NCBI RefSeq assembly: GCF_000720135.1
Contig: NZ_JOIU01000016.1
Coordinates: 124,001-188,000 of the forward strand
Direction: 5' to 3'
Source: Streptomyces sp. NRRL S-1022
GTDB taxonomy: Bacteria > Actinomycetota > Actinomycetes > Streptomycetales > Streptomycetaceae
Length of the DNA: 64,000 bases
Part shown: piece after piece, positions 36,332 through 45,260 of the stretch
Layout: every line of letters begins with the position of its first letter
Numbering within the stretch: position 1 is the first letter of the stretch
Made by a program: the position numbers and the translations under genes
Notes under the pieces: model-generated
What the model was told of the DNA's origin: nothing
The model's database searches: none
What the model saw: the letters and a program-made list of their open reading frames with translations, nothing else

Positions 36332-36670
36332 TCAGATACGACCCCGGCTCAGCTCCAGCAGCGTCATGGCGAGGCTGGTGCCGGGCTTGCCGAGGGCGTC
36401 CCGGTAGCGGGCGAGGATCTCCATCTCGCGGGAGAGGTGCACCCGTCGGCCGCCGGAGGCGATCCGGGTCTGCTGGACGACGGCGGAGACGGCCATCCGC
36501 TCCTGGATGAGGCCGATGATCCGGTCGTCGAGCGCGTCGATGCGCTCACGGGCGCCGGCGATGACCGTTTCCGGGCCGGCGGCCGCCTCCGGGCCGGTGG
36601 TGGTCGTTTCCGGGCTGGTGGTGGTCGTTCCCGGGCCGGTGGTGGTCATCTCGGGGCTGGTGGTGCTCAT
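36332..36670 (-). CDS. Chorismate mutase (AroQ type)
   Basis: Converts chorismate to prephenate, the first step towards Phe and Tyr. The 112-residue monofunctional AroQ-fold protein has helix 1 with ARERIDALDDRIIGLIQERM (Arg and Asp/Glu contacts), QTRIASGGRRVHLSREMEIL and LARYRDALGKPGTSLAMTLL. The first 30 residues are a low-complexity repeat of TTSPE/TTTGPG/TTTSPE/TTTGPE units encoded by near-identical 24-nt blocks (36590-36660), probably disordered. The ATG at 36668-36670 follows GAGGAG. It is preceded by a leader peptide and hairpin that look like an attenuator, so expression is probably tied to charged tRNA-Phe/Tyr. Confidence 0.88.
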   Translation of the reverse strand: MSTTSPEMTTTGPGTTTTSPETTTTGPEAAAGPETVIAGARERIDALDDRIIGLIQERMAVSAVVQQTRIASGGRRVHLSREMEILARYRDALGKPGTSLAMTLLELSRGRI

Positions 36671-36726
36671 GCGGGGCTCCTCGTCGGGAAGGCGGCCGCC
36701 GCGGGACGACAGGACCCGGAAAACGA

Positions 36727-36761
36727 CAGGCGCCCCGGGCCTTGTCGGCCCGGGGCGCCTG
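36727..36761 (-). terminator. Attenuator hairpin upstream of chorismate mutase
   Basis: On the minus strand CAGGCGCCCCGGGCC and GGCCCGGGGCGCCTG form a 15-bp stem with a small loop, followed by TCGTTTTCC. It lies between the leader peptide stop (36783) and the chorismate mutase start (36670), the position of a leader terminator in translation-dependent attenuation. Confidence 0.75.
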
Positions 36762-36782
36762 GGAAGTCGCTTGGCGGTTCGC

Positions 36783-36854
36783 TCAAGCAGCACGACCATG
36801 GCAGCCGGCGGGCCGGGTGCCATAGGTAAAGACGAAGGTCGAGTGCTTGCGCAT
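36783..36854 (-). CDS. Leader peptide of the chorismate mutase gene (Phe/Tyr-sensing attenuator)
   Basis: A 23-codon open frame starts at ATG 36852-36854 on the minus strand and ends in TGA at 36783. Its product begins [14 protein letters not shown]: two Phe codons (TTC, TTT) and one Tyr codon (TAT) occur within six codons, striking because AT-rich TTT and TAT codons are rare in this genome. A CATACT hexamer ends 7 nt before the ATG, so the transcript is likely leaderless, which is common for such leader peptides in actinobacteria. A 15-bp terminator hairpin follows 22 nt after the stop. Stalling at the aromatic codons would be expected to prevent that hairpin. The gene is too short for standard gene finders. 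Confidence 0.65.
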   Translation of the reverse strand: MRKHSTFVFTYGTRPAGCHGRAA

Positions 36855-36952
36855 GCTGGCCAGTATGCCACGGTGGCTCGTCTCGGAGGTCCCGCGGCCA
36901 CCCCGTTAGAATCGGTAGTACAGACCCCCGCCCGACCACCAGAAGGCACCCC

Positions 36953-38533
36953 GTGTCATCAGCGACCCAGTCTGCCGCCACCCCCGACACCGTCCTGGTC
37001 GTCGACTTCGGCGCGCAGTACGCCCAGCTCATCGCCCGTCGCGTCCGCGAGGCGCGGGTCTACAGCGAGATCGTGCCCAGCACCATGCCGGTCGCCGAGA
37101 TGCTCGCCAAGAACCCCGCGGCGATCATCCTCTCCGGCGGCCCCTCGTCCGTTTACGAGGAGGGCGCCCCCACCCTCGACCGCGCGATCTTCGAGGCCGG
37201 CGTCCCCGTCTTCGGCATGTGCTACGGCTTCCAGCTCATGGCCCAGTCCCTCGGCGGCACCGTCGACAACACCGGCGCCCGCGAGTACGGCCGTACGGAC
37301 CTGCACGTCTCCAAGAACTCCTCCACCCTCTTCGAGGGCACCCCGGACGAGCAGCACGTGTGGATGTCGCACGGCGACGCCTGCTCCGCCGCCCCCGAGG
37401 GCTTCTCGGTCACCGCGTCCACGGACGTCGTCCCGGTCGCCGCCTTCGAGAACGACGACAAGAAGCTCTACGGCGTCCAGTACCACCCCGAGGTCATGCA
37501 CTCCACGCACGGCCAGCAGGTGCTGGAGCACTTCCTGTACCGCGGTGCCGGTCTGAAGCCGGACTGGACCACCGGCAACGTGATCGAGGAGCAGGTCGCG
37601 GCCATCCGCGAACTGGTCGGCGACAAGCGGGCGATCTGCGGCCTGTCCGGCGGTGTCGACTCCGCCGTGGCCGCCGCCCTGGTCCAGAAGGCCATCGGCT
37701 CCCAGCTGACCTGCGTCTACGTCGACCACGGCCTGATGCGCAAGGGCGAGACCGAGCAGGTCGAGAAGGACTTCGTCGCGGCCACCGGCGTCCAGCTGAA
37801 GGTCGTCGACGCCGAGGAGCGCTTCCTCAAGGCGCTCGCCGGGGTCTCCGACCCCGAGGAGAAGCGGAAGATCATCGGCCGGGAGTTCATCCGCGTCTTC
37901 GAGCAGGCGCAGGCCGAGATCATCGCCGACGAGGGCCCGGCCGTGGAGTTCCTGGTCCAGGGCACCCTGTACCCGGACGTCGTCGAGTCCGGCGGCGGCA
38001 CCGGCACCGCCAACATCAAGTCGCACCACAACGTCGGCGGCCTGCCCGAGGACCTTGAGTTCAAGCTCATCGAGCCGCTGCGCAAGCTGTTCAAGGACGA
38101 GGTCCGCATGGTCGGCCAGGAGCTGGGCCTGCCGGAGGAGATCGTCCAGCGCCAGCCCTTCCCCGGCCCCGGCCTCGGCATCCGGATCGTCGGCGAGGTG
38201 ACGAAGGAGCGCCTGGACCTGCTGCGCGAGGCCGACGCCATCGCCCGCGAGGAGCTGACGGCGGCCGGCCTGGACCGCGACATCTGGCAGTGCCCGGTGG
38301 TCCTGCTCGCCGACGTCCGCAGCGTGGGCGTCCAGGGCGACGGCCGTACCTACGGCCACCCGATCGTCCTGCGCCCGGTGTCCTCCGAGGACGCCATGAC
38401 CGCCGACTGGTCCCGGCTGCCGTACGACGTCCTCGGCCGCATCTCGACCCGCATCACCAACGAGGTCCGGGACGTCAACCGGGTCGTCCTGGACATCACC
38501 TCCAAGCCGCCGGGGACGATCGAGTGGGAGTAG
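36953..38533 (+). CDS. guaA: GMP synthase (glutamine-hydrolysing)
   Basis: Converts XMP, glutamine and ATP to GMP, the last step of the guanine branch. The 526-residue protein has an N-terminal class I amidotransferase domain (about 13-205; [13 protein letters not shown], catalytic Cys in [15 protein letters not shown], His-Glu pair in [10 protein letters not shown]), the ATP-pyrophosphatase domain with [14 protein letters not shown] (about 232) and the C-terminal dimerisation domain ending [13 protein letters not shown]. The start is GTG 36953 with AGAAGG upstream; TAGAAT at 36907-36912 is a likely -10 hexamer. The gene converges on the next one with 3 nt between stop codons. Confidence 0.97.
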   Translation: MSSATQSAATPDTVLVVDFGAQYAQLIARRVREARVYSEIVPSTMPVAEMLAKNPAAIILSGGPSSVYEEGAPTLDRAIFEAGVPVFGMCYGFQLMAQSLGGTVDNTGAREYGRTDLHVSKNSSTLFEGTPDEQHVWMSHGDACSAAPEGFSVTASTDVVPVAAFENDDKKLYGVQYHPEVMHSTHGQQVLEHFLYRGAGLKPDWTTGNVIEEQVAAIRELVGDKRAICGLSGGVDSAVAAALVQKAIGSQLTCVYVDHGLMRKGETEQVEKDFVAATGVQLKVVDAEERFLKALAGVSDPEEKRKIIGREFIRVFEQAQAEIIADEGPAVEFLVQGTLYPDVVESGGGTGTANIKSHHNVGGLPEDLEFKLIEPLRKLFKDEVRMVGQELGLPEEIVQRQPFPGPGLGIRIVGEVTKERLDLLREADAIAREELTAAGLDRDIWQCPVVLLADVRSVGVQGDGRTYGHPIVLRPVSSEDAMTADWSRLPYDVLGRISTRITNEVRDVNRVVLDITSKPPGTIEWE

Positions 38534-38536
38534 GTC

Positions 38537-39004
38537 CTAGGCACGCCTGAGCGTGCGCAGGGGCTCACCGGGCTTCCAGACCTGGGTGACCAGATACGTG
38601 TCGTCCTCGACGCAGGTCCGTACGACCTCCGTCAGCTCGGTGCGGAAGAGGTGGAACGGCTGCGGCGGTTCCACCTCTTTCACGTACGCGGCCTTCGCCC
38701 CTCCGTCCCCGACCTCGTAAGCCCGTCCGCCGATCCGGACGTCGCCGCCGCCCATGCCCGTCCCCTCGCCGGGGTTGGCCTGGAGGGTGAAACGCGGGTC
38801 GCGGCGCAGGTCGAGGGCCTTGCGGGAGCCCGGCATCATGCCGAGCCACAGTTCCCCGCCCAGGAACCGGACCTCGATCCCGGAGGTGCGGGGCGAGCCG
38901 TCCCCGCGGAGGGTCGCGAGGACGTGGTGCCGGTACGCGCCGAAGCGCCCCTCGGCGGTCCGTGCCAGATCGGGTACGGCGGTGCGGAAGTCTGCCCAGT
39001 TCAT
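38537..39004 (-). CDS. Pyridoxamine 5'-phosphate oxidase family protein
   Basis: A 155-residue split-barrel flavin/F420-binding protein (PPOX family). The fold is visible in RFGAYRHHVLATLRGDGSPR, TSGIEVRFLGGELWLGMMPG, SRKALDLRRDPRFTLQANPG and FHLFRTELTEVVRTCVEDD. Members bind FMN, F420 or haem and many have no known substrate; this one is of the general-stress FMN-binding kind rather than PdxH. The start is ATG 39002-39004. The 3' end contains a small hairpin (GCACGC/GCGTGC, 38541-38556) and abuts guaA tail to tail. Confidence 0.83.
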   Translation of the reverse strand: MNWADFRTAVPDLARTAEGRFGAYRHHVLATLRGDGSPRTSGIEVRFLGGELWLGMMPGSRKALDLRRDPRFTLQANPGEGTGMGGGDVRIGGRAYEVGDGGAKAAYVKEVEPPQPFHLFRTELTEVVRTCVEDDTYLVTQVWKPGEPLRTLRRA

Positions 39005-39143
39005 GCGGGGCAGTCTCGCCCGGAATCCCGACACCTTCTGTCGGGTATGCGTGACGCACGGCATCTTCACAGAACAGCACTGCCCTTTTGCGCCGGCCGA
39101 AGGTACCTTCCGGCCGTACCGGAATTCCCGCACGGGAGGATCT

Positions 39144-39938
39144 ATGCACGGGCCCACGCCGCCCCTGCCGCTGCCCACCGACCGGCTGCGGTTCGCCATG
39201 CCGCCGATGCACGAGTCCGTCGAGGACGAACGCCGGCACCGCAAGGAACGGCTCGCGGGCGCCCTGCGGATCTTCGGCCGGGCCGGGTTCGAGGACGGGG
39301 TCTCAGGACACATCACCGCCCGGGACCCGGAGTTCACGGACTGCTTCTGGGTCAACCCGTTCGGCATGCCGTTCAAGCACGTCACCGTCAGCGACCTCGT
39401 CCTCGCCAACCAGGACGGCCAGGTCGTCGAGGGCCGCTACCACGTCAACCAGGCCGCGTTCACCGTGCACGCCCAGGTGCACGCCGCCCGGCCCGACGTC
39501 GTCGCCGTCGCGCACTGCCACTCCGTGCACGGCCGCGCCCTCGCCGCCCTCGGCGACCTCATCGACCCCCTCACCCAGGAGAGCTGCGCCTTCTACGAGG
39601 ACCTCGCCCTCTACGACGCCTACACCGGCGTCACCGTGGACGCCGAGGAGGGCCGCCGGATCGCCGCCGCGCTGGGCTCCCGCAAGGCGCTCGTCCTGCG
39701 CAACCACGGCCTGCTCACCGTCGGCGACTCGGTGGACGCGGCGGCCTGGTGGTTCCTGTCCCTGGAACGGTCCTGCCAGGTGCAGCTGCTGGCGAAGGCG
39801 GCCGGCCGGCCGGTGCTCATCGACCACAAGCTCGCCGTCGCCACCCGCGAACAGCTCGGCGGCGACCTGGTGGCCTGGATCAACTACCAGCCGCTGTGGC
39901 AGGACATCAGCCGCGGCGAACCCGACCTGCTCAGCTGA
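39144..39938 (+). CDS. Class II aldolase/adducin family protein
   Basis: A 264-residue zinc-dependent aldolase-fold protein. Metal ligands are expected in AHCHSVHGRAL (His-x-His, near residue 118) and LRNHGLLTVGDSVDAAAWW (second His). Other conserved parts are RIFGRAGFEDGVSGHITARD, FWVNPFGMPFKHVTVSDLVL and CAFYEDLALYDAYTGVTVD. The family includes fuculose-phosphate aldolases and decarboxylases; this long actinobacterial type often acts on unknown substrates. The start is ATG 39144 after GGGAGGATCT. It is oriented away from the PPOX gene, 139 nt apart. Confidence 0.87.
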   Translation: MHGPTPPLPLPTDRLRFAMPPMHESVEDERRHRKERLAGALRIFGRAGFEDGVSGHITARDPEFTDCFWVNPFGMPFKHVTVSDLVLANQDGQVVEGRYHVNQAAFTVHAQVHAARPDVVAVAHCHSVHGRALAALGDLIDPLTQESCAFYEDLALYDAYTGVTVDAEEGRRIAAALGSRKALVLRNHGLLTVGDSVDAAAWWFLSLERSCQVQLLAKAAGRPVLIDHKLAVATREQLGGDLVAWINYQPLWQDISRGEPDLLS

Positions 39939-40187
39939 GCCCGCCGCAGCCGAAGTCCCCGAGACGAGGCCCCGTCCCGCTGGATGAGCCCGGCCGTACG
40001 GCGATTCTCGCAGCCGGGTCAACACGGCGGTCTTCGCCTCACCCTCGCGGTGACCCCGTCCGGGCGCCCGGACGGGCCCGCCGTAGGGCACAATTCGCTC
40101 TCGTCACCGGGGAGTTGCCCGGCCGTCGTGCGCCCCGCCGGGGCGGGCGGCCGGACCGGCAGGTCGTGGGGAAGGCGGGCGTCGGGC

Positions 40188-41468
40188 GTGGCGGTGCAGG
40201 AGGCGAGAGGGGACACGGATGCCGAGGGCGTCCACGAGGGCGGCTGCACCTGCGGGGACTGCCCGCACGGCGCCCGGGAGGGACACCGGCGGGCCGTCGC
40301 CGCGTTCCTGCGCCGGCGCGACGAGTTCGCCGCCGGCCGGGGACTGCCGGCGGCCGTGGCGCACTCCGCCTCGGCGTCCCGCCAATGGGTCTCCGAGGAA
40401 CTGACCCAGCGGGCCGAGGCCGTCGCCGAGCAGAGCCGGGCCGAGGGCGCGGCCCGGCTCGCCCGGCTGTGGCTGCGCACGGTGTACGCAGTGTGGGGCG
40501 CGGTCGTCGCGCTGCTGCTCGGCGAGGCGCTCACCGCGATCGGTGCGGGCTGGACCGGCGCCCGCACCGCCGCCCTGCTCGCCGCACTGGCCGTCGCCGG
40601 CGCGCTGACCGCCGCCTGCTTCCTGCACCGGGCGCGCGGCGGAGCGCTCGCCCCGGTGATCGGCGAGGACAACCGCATCTCCACCTCCCGTACCGTCGCC
40701 GCCTGCTGGATCCTGTTCGTCGGTTACGCCGTCCTGCTGCTGGCCGCCCGCCTGGCCGCCGCCTCCGACCACGCCGGACGCGACGCGCTGATCTCCGGCC
40801 TCGATCTGGCGCGCGGCGCGGGCGCGGTGACCGTCCTCGCCGTGGTGTGCGGCATCGCCGTCCTGGTCCGCCGGGTGGTGGGCCTGCGCGTCCTCGGCCA
40901 GCGGCTGCAGAAGGTGTCGGCCCACCGCCCGCGCGCCGCCGACCTGCTCACCGACGACTCCGGCAAGGGCGCCTTCGCCGACATCCAGTACGTCGCCATC
41001 AGCGCCGTCGCCCTGCTGTTCGCCGCCGTACGGCTGGCCCGCCGCCCCGACCGACTGCCCGACCTGCCCTGGGGCCTGGCCGTGGTCGTGCTGATCTCCG
41101 CCGCGACCTACCTGGCCGGCAAGTACGCCGAGGGCGGCCGGCCGGTGATCCTCTCGGTGGTCCGCGCCCGCGAACCCGGCGACCTGGACGGCCCGATCCG
41201 CACCGGCGACGACATCGAGATCCGCGGCAGCGGCTTCGTCCCGCCCGGAGCCCAGACCGCCGACCGGCTCTCCCGCATGGTCGTCCGGATCGGCGCGGTC
41301 GACGTCCACGTCCCCCTGGTCCCCGTCGCCGGTGGCTTCCGCAACCCCACGGACCACGCGCTGACCGTGCCCGTACCCGCGGACGTGGAGCCCGGCGCCG
41401 TGGACATCCAGGTGGTGACCGCGGCCGGTGTGGCGACCAACCGGTACCCGCTCCAGGTGGCGGAGTGA
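40188..41468 (+). CDS. Polytopic membrane protein with C-terminal extracytoplasmic domain
   Basis: About 426 residues, not recognised as a named family. The N-terminal 95 residues are hydrophilic and hold a Cys pair in GGCTCGDCPHGAREGHRRAV. Hydrophobic helices follow: AVWGAVVALLLGEALTAIGA, TAALLAALAVAGALTAACFL, TVAACWILFVGYAVLLLAAR, AGAVTVLAVVCGIAVLV and a pair around YVAISAVALLFAAVRL and LAVVVLISAATYLAG. The last 110 residues look like an IPT/TIG-type beta domain (DDIEIRGSGFVPPGAQ, VDIQVVTAAGVATNRYPL). GTG 40188 is a plausible start, GTG 40194 an alternative; the frame is open further upstream without a site. Confidence 0.65.
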   Translation: MAVQEARGDTDAEGVHEGGCTCGDCPHGAREGHRRAVAAFLRRRDEFAAGRGLPAAVAHSASASRQWVSEELTQRAEAVAEQSRAEGAARLARLWLRTVYAVWGAVVALLLGEALTAIGAGWTGARTAALLAALAVAGALTAACFLHRARGGALAPVIGEDNRISTSRTVAACWILFVGYAVLLLAARLAAASDHAGRDALISGLDLARGAGAVTVLAVVCGIAVLVRRVVGLRVLGQRLQKVSAHRPRAADLLTDDSGKGAFADIQYVAISAVALLFAAVRLARRPDRLPDLPWGLAVVVLISAATYLAGKYAEGGRPVILSVVRAREPGDLDGPIRTGDDIEIRGSGFVPPGAQTADRLSRMVVRIGAVDVHVPLVPVAGGFRNPTDHALTVPVPADVEPGAVDIQVVTAAGVATNRYPLQVAE

Positions 41469-41594
41469 GCACCGGACGGACTCGCGCAGGCGCCCGAAAT
41501 CCGGAAAATCATCCGCGAGAGGATTGAACCGACTCCCTTCGTCATACGTATGGTCAATCGAGGGTGGCACGGCGGGCGAGAGGCGGCTGCGGCG

Positions 41595-42122
41595 ATGACT
41601 CACGGCATGCGGACCGAGACACACACCACCGGGCTGCACGGACCCCGCACCTGGCGGGACACCGCCGCCCACTACGCCCTGCTCCCCCTGCGCCTCTTCC
41701 TGGGCGTCACCTTCATCTACGCCGGCCTGGACAAGCTCACCGACAGTGCGTTCATGCGTTCCGCCGGCACCGGCTCGATCGGCGAGACCATGCGCGCGGC
41801 CCGCGACTCCGCCGCCATCCCCGCCCTGGTCGACCTGGCCCTGAAGGGCCCGGTCGGCTTCGGCTGCGCCATCGCCCTCGGCGAGCTGGCCGTCGGTATC
41901 GGCACCCTCATCGGACTGTTCGGCCGGCTGGCCGCACTCGGCGGCGCACTGATCTCACTCAGCCTCTGGCTGACGGTGAGCTGGGCCAGCACCCCCTACT
42001 ACTACGGCAACGACCTCGCCTACCTGATGGCCTGGATCCCCCTCGTCCTCGCCGGCGCCCCCTACCTCTCGGTGGACGCGGCCTGGCGGGCCCGGCGCCG
42101 AAGGTCCCACGGCTACCTCTGA
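41595..42122 (+). CDS. DoxX family membrane protein
   Basis: A 175-residue four-helix membrane protein of the DoxX/SURF4 class: LLPLRLFLGVTFIYAGLDKL, VDLALKGPVGFGCAIALGEL, GTLIGLFGRLAALGGALISL and LAYLMAWIPLVLAGAPYLSV. DoxX proteins are linked to quinone-related redox or thiol stress; the role here is unknown. ATG 41595 and ATG 41607 are both possible starts. The 3' end overlaps the convergent small membrane protein gene by 10 nt. Confidence 0.85.
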   Translation: MTHGMRTETHTTGLHGPRTWRDTAAHYALLPLRLFLGVTFIYAGLDKLTDSAFMRSAGTGSIGETMRAARDSAAIPALVDLALKGPVGFGCAIALGELAVGIGTLIGLFGRLAALGGALISLSLWLTVSWASTPYYYGNDLAYLMAWIPLVLAGAPYLSVDAAWRARRRRSHGYL

Positions 42123-42328
42123 CCGCCCTCCGCCCTGCTCCGTCTGCGTATCCCCCGGGTCAGCGCGGCCGTCGCCCCGGCCAGACACAGCCCGCCCACG
42201 ACCAGCGGTACGACCGCGAACCAGGGGGCCTCCCACAGACCGCCCGCGTCCCCCGCGTACACCGCGGCGGTGGCGGTGAGGAAGAGCCCGGCGACCAGCT
42301 TCCCGGGCTGGAACTCATGACGCAGCAC
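42113..42328 (-). CDS. Small membrane protein downstream of the PspC gene
   Basis: A 71-residue protein with two hydrophobic helices (LVAGLFLTATAAVYAGDAGG and FAVVPLVVGGLCLAGATAAL) and a basic tail. Its ATG at 42328 lies 14 nt inside the 3' end of the PspC gene, so translation is coupled. It probably belongs to the same envelope-stress module; no family is recognised. Confidence 0.75.
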   Translation of the reverse strand: MLRHEFQPGKLVAGLFLTATAAVYAGDAGGLWEAPWFAVVPLVVGGLCLAGATAALTRGIRRRSRAEGGQR

Positions 42329-43757
42329 GGCTGACCTCCACCTGTCCCACTCCGACGCCGAGCGTCAGATCCAGCGTGCCGGCCTTCCCGGCACCCTCGG
42401 CCGGAGCCAGCGTCAGCTCCTTGTGCCTGCCCGGACGCACGTCCACGTCCCGCGTGCTGTCCCCGGGCAACCGGATGTCGCCCATCCCCACGTCGATGCT
42501 CATCCGCACGGTCGCGTCCGCCGGCACGACCACCTTCAGCTCTCCCGCCCCCACCCGGGCGTCCGTCGAGACCGTCTGCCCCCTGCCCGGGTGCACCCGG
42601 GTCAGATCCAGGGTGCCCCGCCCGGTGCCGAGGTCGTACCCCGACCGCACCCGGGACGCCGCGGCCGGCTGCCAGGACGCCTTGCGCCAGTCGGTGGTGA
42701 TGTCCCGGGGCAGGGCCGCCGCCCCGGCGAGCAGCGCCGCCGTGACCAGCGCCAGGAACACCGTCCCGGCACCGGTCCGGCCCAGGACCGCGCTGACCGC
42801 GACGCCCAGTCCGAACACCGCCAGCGCGCTCGCCAGGCCGGCCTGCAGGCTGGTGCCCAGCGGCTGCGTGTGCCAGCCGAGCCCGGTGACCGCACCGCCC
42901 GCCAGCAGGGCCAGCAGGAACACCCAGCCGCCGATCCAGCGCGGGCCGCGCGGTCTCTCCGGCGCGGTGTGCGGCCGCCGTATCGCCCCGGGGTGCGTCC
43001 AGGAAGCGTCCATGCCGACGTCCACGACCGAGACGAGATCCCGCTCCCGGGCATCGCCCGGCCCCCACAGATAGCCCGTCCCGCCGACGTGCGAGCCGTC
43101 CTTGACGATCGGGTCCCGCCACCACGAGGGGTAGCTGGTGACGACCGGCGGCGCCTGGGCCTCCGGCGGGGCGTCGGCGGCGGCCTGTGCGGCCAGCGGG
43201 TCGGGACCCGGGGCACCACGGCGCGGCGACCAGTACCCCGCGCCCGCGAGCAGCAGCGAGAGCACCGTGGCGAACGCCAGCACCCCGCCGTTCTTCAGCA
43301 GGGTCAGGAGGATCCCGCAGCCGACCAGCGTGAACAGCACGGCGGCCAGCGCCTGGCCGTCGACCCGGGCCGTGTAGAGCTTGCGCAGCTCGTTCTCCTC
43401 CTCGTCCTCGTACGGCACCAGGAGCCAGACGAAGCCGTAGAAGATGAGACCAAGGCCACCGGTCGCCGACAGCACGGCCAGCGTGATCCGGAAGATCACC
43501 GGGTCCATGTCGGTCTGCCGGCCCAGCCCCGCGCACACGCCCGCGATCATCTTGTGCCGGCGGTCGCGCCGGAGCCGGCCGGGGCCGCCGGCACCCTCCT
43601 GCTGCGCCGGCTCGTCCGTGGGGGAGTGGGTGCCGGCGCCGGCCGCTCCCGTCTCCTCCGTCGCGGCGGGCGCGGCATCCGTCGGCCCGGTGCCCGGGGC
43701 CGGGCGCGGGCCGGGGCCGGGTCCCGGACCCGTCGCGGCGTGCTCGTGATCCGTCAT
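42315..43757 (-). CDS. PspC domain membrane protein
   Basis: A 480-residue membrane protein. After a Pro/Gly-rich cytosolic N-terminus comes a PspC domain (LRRDRRHKMIAGVCAGLGRQ, MDPVIFRITLAVLSATGGLG, IFYGFVWLLVPYEDEEENEL, about 75-150). Several membrane helices follow (VLFTLVGCGILLTLL, WVFLLALLAGGAVTGLG, ALAVFGLGVAVSAVLG, VFLALVTAALLAGAAALP) and a C-terminal beta-rich domain resembling the LiaF/toastrack fold (VSTDARVGAGELKVVVPADA, VRMSIDVGMGDIRLPGDS). Together with the divergent PspC-containing kinase and its response regulator it forms a Lia/Esr-type envelope-stress system. ATG 43757 is preferred; ATG 43766 is an alternative. Confidence 0.87.
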   Translation of the reverse strand: MTDHEHAATGPGPGPGPRPAPGTGPTDAAPAATEETGAAGAGTHSPTDEPAQQEGAGGPGRLRRDRRHKMIAGVCAGLGRQTDMDPVIFRITLAVLSATGGLGLIFYGFVWLLVPYEDEEENELRKLYTARVDGQALAAVLFTLVGCGILLTLLKNGGVLAFATVLSLLLAGAGYWSPRRGAPGPDPLAAQAAADAPPEAQAPPVVTSYPSWWRDPIVKDGSHVGGTGYLWGPGDARERDLVSVVDVGMDASWTHPGAIRRPHTAPERPRGPRWIGGWVFLLALLAGGAVTGLGWHTQPLGTSLQAGLASALAVFGLGVAVSAVLGRTGAGTVFLALVTAALLAGAAALPRDITTDWRKASWQPAAASRVRSGYDLGTGRGTLDLTRVHPGRGQTVSTDARVGAGELKVVVPADATVRMSIDVGMGDIRLPGDSTRDVDVRPGRHKELTLAPAEGAGKAGTLDLTLGVGVGQVEVSRAAS

Positions 43758-43803
43758 GCGTTCCATGGTGACGGCCCGGCCGCCGCGACGGCAGTCGGGA
43801 CGA

Positions 43804-43936
43804 CCCTGGGCGAACCCTGAAATCGGCCCTGAGACGAGACGGGGAAGCGTTCGACCGGCCCGTACCAGCCGCCTGTCCGCCCACCCGGACCGAGCCCCGA
43901 CGGAAGATCAGGGGCGTCTCGGGGGCCGACCCTGAT
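43804..43936. promoter_or_regulatory. Repeated TCAGGG/CCCTGA sites in the divergent PspC-kinase promoter
   Basis: CCCTGG at 43804, CCCTGA at 43815 and CCCTGA at 43827 are spaced by 11 and 12 nt, one helical turn, and ATCAGGG (43907-43913) is paired with CCCTGAT (43930-43936) on the other side. The sites sit in the 213-nt gap between the divergent PspC gene and the sensor kinase, as expected for binding by the adjacent response regulator. Confidence 0.55.
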
Positions 43937-43970
43937 GCCCCGTACGCCCGGCCGTGTGACCATCGTTGGC

Positions 43971-45260
43971 ATGCCGGAAGCCGCAAGCCTGCCACTCGAC
44001 GACCCGCGGCCGCCGCGCAAGCTCTACCGCAGCAGCGACGGACGCTGGCTCGGCGGAGTGGCGCGGGGCCTCGCCGGGCATCTCGGGCTGCCCGTCGTCT
44101 GGGTGCGGCTCGTCTTCGTCGGCCTGTTCATGGCAGACGGCCTCGGAGCGCTGCTGTACGCGGCGTTCTGGTTCTTCGTCCCGCTCGGCGTCGGCGGCGT
44201 CGGCGACCAGAAGTCGTCGCCGGGGGGCACGGAGAGCTGGCCCGACGGCCGCCGCAGACGTGGCGCCCGCAAACCGGACCGGGGCCAGATCGTCGCGCTG
44301 CTCCTGATGGTCATCGTGTCCATGGTCTTCGTGAGCAGCGTCGACCTGGACAGCGCGGCCAAGGCGTACCTGGTCCCCGCCGTCCTCGTCGCGGCCGGTG
44401 TCGCCCTGGTCTGGCGCCAGGCGGACAACGCCCGCCGGGCCCGCTGGGCCGAGGCCGGCCGCCGGCGCCGCACCCTCACCCTGCTGCGCACCGCCGGCGG
44501 CGTCCTGCTCGTCACCGCCGGCGTCACCGCCGTCTTCGTGCTGCAGGGCTCCGCCGCCCACCTGGGCGCGGTCCTGCAGGCCGCGCTCGCCGTCCTCGTC
44601 GGCATCACCCTGCTCGCCGGTCCCTACCTGGTCCGCATGACCCAGGACCTGTCCGAGGAGCGGCTGATGCGCATCCGCGCCCAGGAACGCGCAGAGGTCG
44701 CCGCCCACGTCCACGACTCCGTGCTGCACACCCTGACCCTGATCCAGCGCAACGCCGACCAGGCGGGCGAGGTGCGCCGCCTCGCCCGCGCCCAGGAGCG
44801 CGAACTGCGCGCCTGGCTGTACAAGCCGGAGGGCACCGGCAAGGACGAGGCCGACGAGCCGGACACGGTCGCCGAGGCGGTGCGCCGCAACGCCGCCGAG
44901 GTGGAGGACAAGCACGGTGTCCCCATAGAGGTCGTGATCGTCGGCGACTGCCCGCTGGACGAGAGGACCGGGGCGCAGATGCAGGCCGCGCGCGAGGCGA
45001 TGGTGAACGCCGCCAAGTACGGTGGCGAGGGCGGTGCCGTACAGGTCTACGCCGAAGTCGAGGGGAAGACGGTCTTCGTGTCCGTACGGGACCGCGGCCC
45101 CGGCTTCGACCTCGACGCGATACCCACCGACCGCATGGGTGTCAGAGAATCGATCATCGGCCGCATGGAACGCAACGGCGGCACGGCCCGGCTGCGGGCG
45201 GTGCCCGGCGGGGGCACCGAGGTCGAGCTGGAGATGGAGAGGGCGGAGAAGACGTCATGA
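43971..45260 (+). CDS. PspC-domain sensor histidine kinase (EsrS/LiaS-like)
   Basis: A 429-residue membrane kinase. Residues 15-85 are a PspC domain (KLYRSSDGRWLGGVARGLAG, VVWVRLVFVGLFMADGLGAL, AAFWFFVPLGVGG), followed by four more hydrophobic segments. The dimerisation/phosphoacceptor helix is RAEVAAHVHDSVLHTLTLIQ with the conserved His, of the HisKA_3 type, and the ATPase has AAREAMVNAAKYGGEGGAVQ and VRDRGPGFDLDAIPTDRMGV. This architecture matches the EsrS envelope-stress kinase of Corynebacterium. The start is taken at ATG 43971 where conservation begins; GTG 43956 is possible. It overlaps the response regulator by 4 nt (ATGA). Confidence 0.9.
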   Translation: MPEAASLPLDDPRPPRKLYRSSDGRWLGGVARGLAGHLGLPVVWVRLVFVGLFMADGLGALLYAAFWFFVPLGVGGVGDQKSSPGGTESWPDGRRRRGARKPDRGQIVALLLMVIVSMVFVSSVDLDSAAKAYLVPAVLVAAGVALVWRQADNARRARWAEAGRRRRTLTLLRTAGGVLLVTAGVTAVFVLQGSAAHLGAVLQAALAVLVGITLLAGPYLVRMTQDLSEERLMRIRAQERAEVAAHVHDSVLHTLTLIQRNADQAGEVRRLARAQERELRAWLYKPEGTGKDEADEPDTVAEAVRRNAAEVEDKHGVPIEVVIVGDCPLDERTGAQMQAAREAMVNAAKYGGEGGAVQVYAEVEGKTVFVSVRDRGPGFDLDAIPTDRMGVRESIIGRMERNGGTARLRAVPGGGTEVELEMERAEKTS

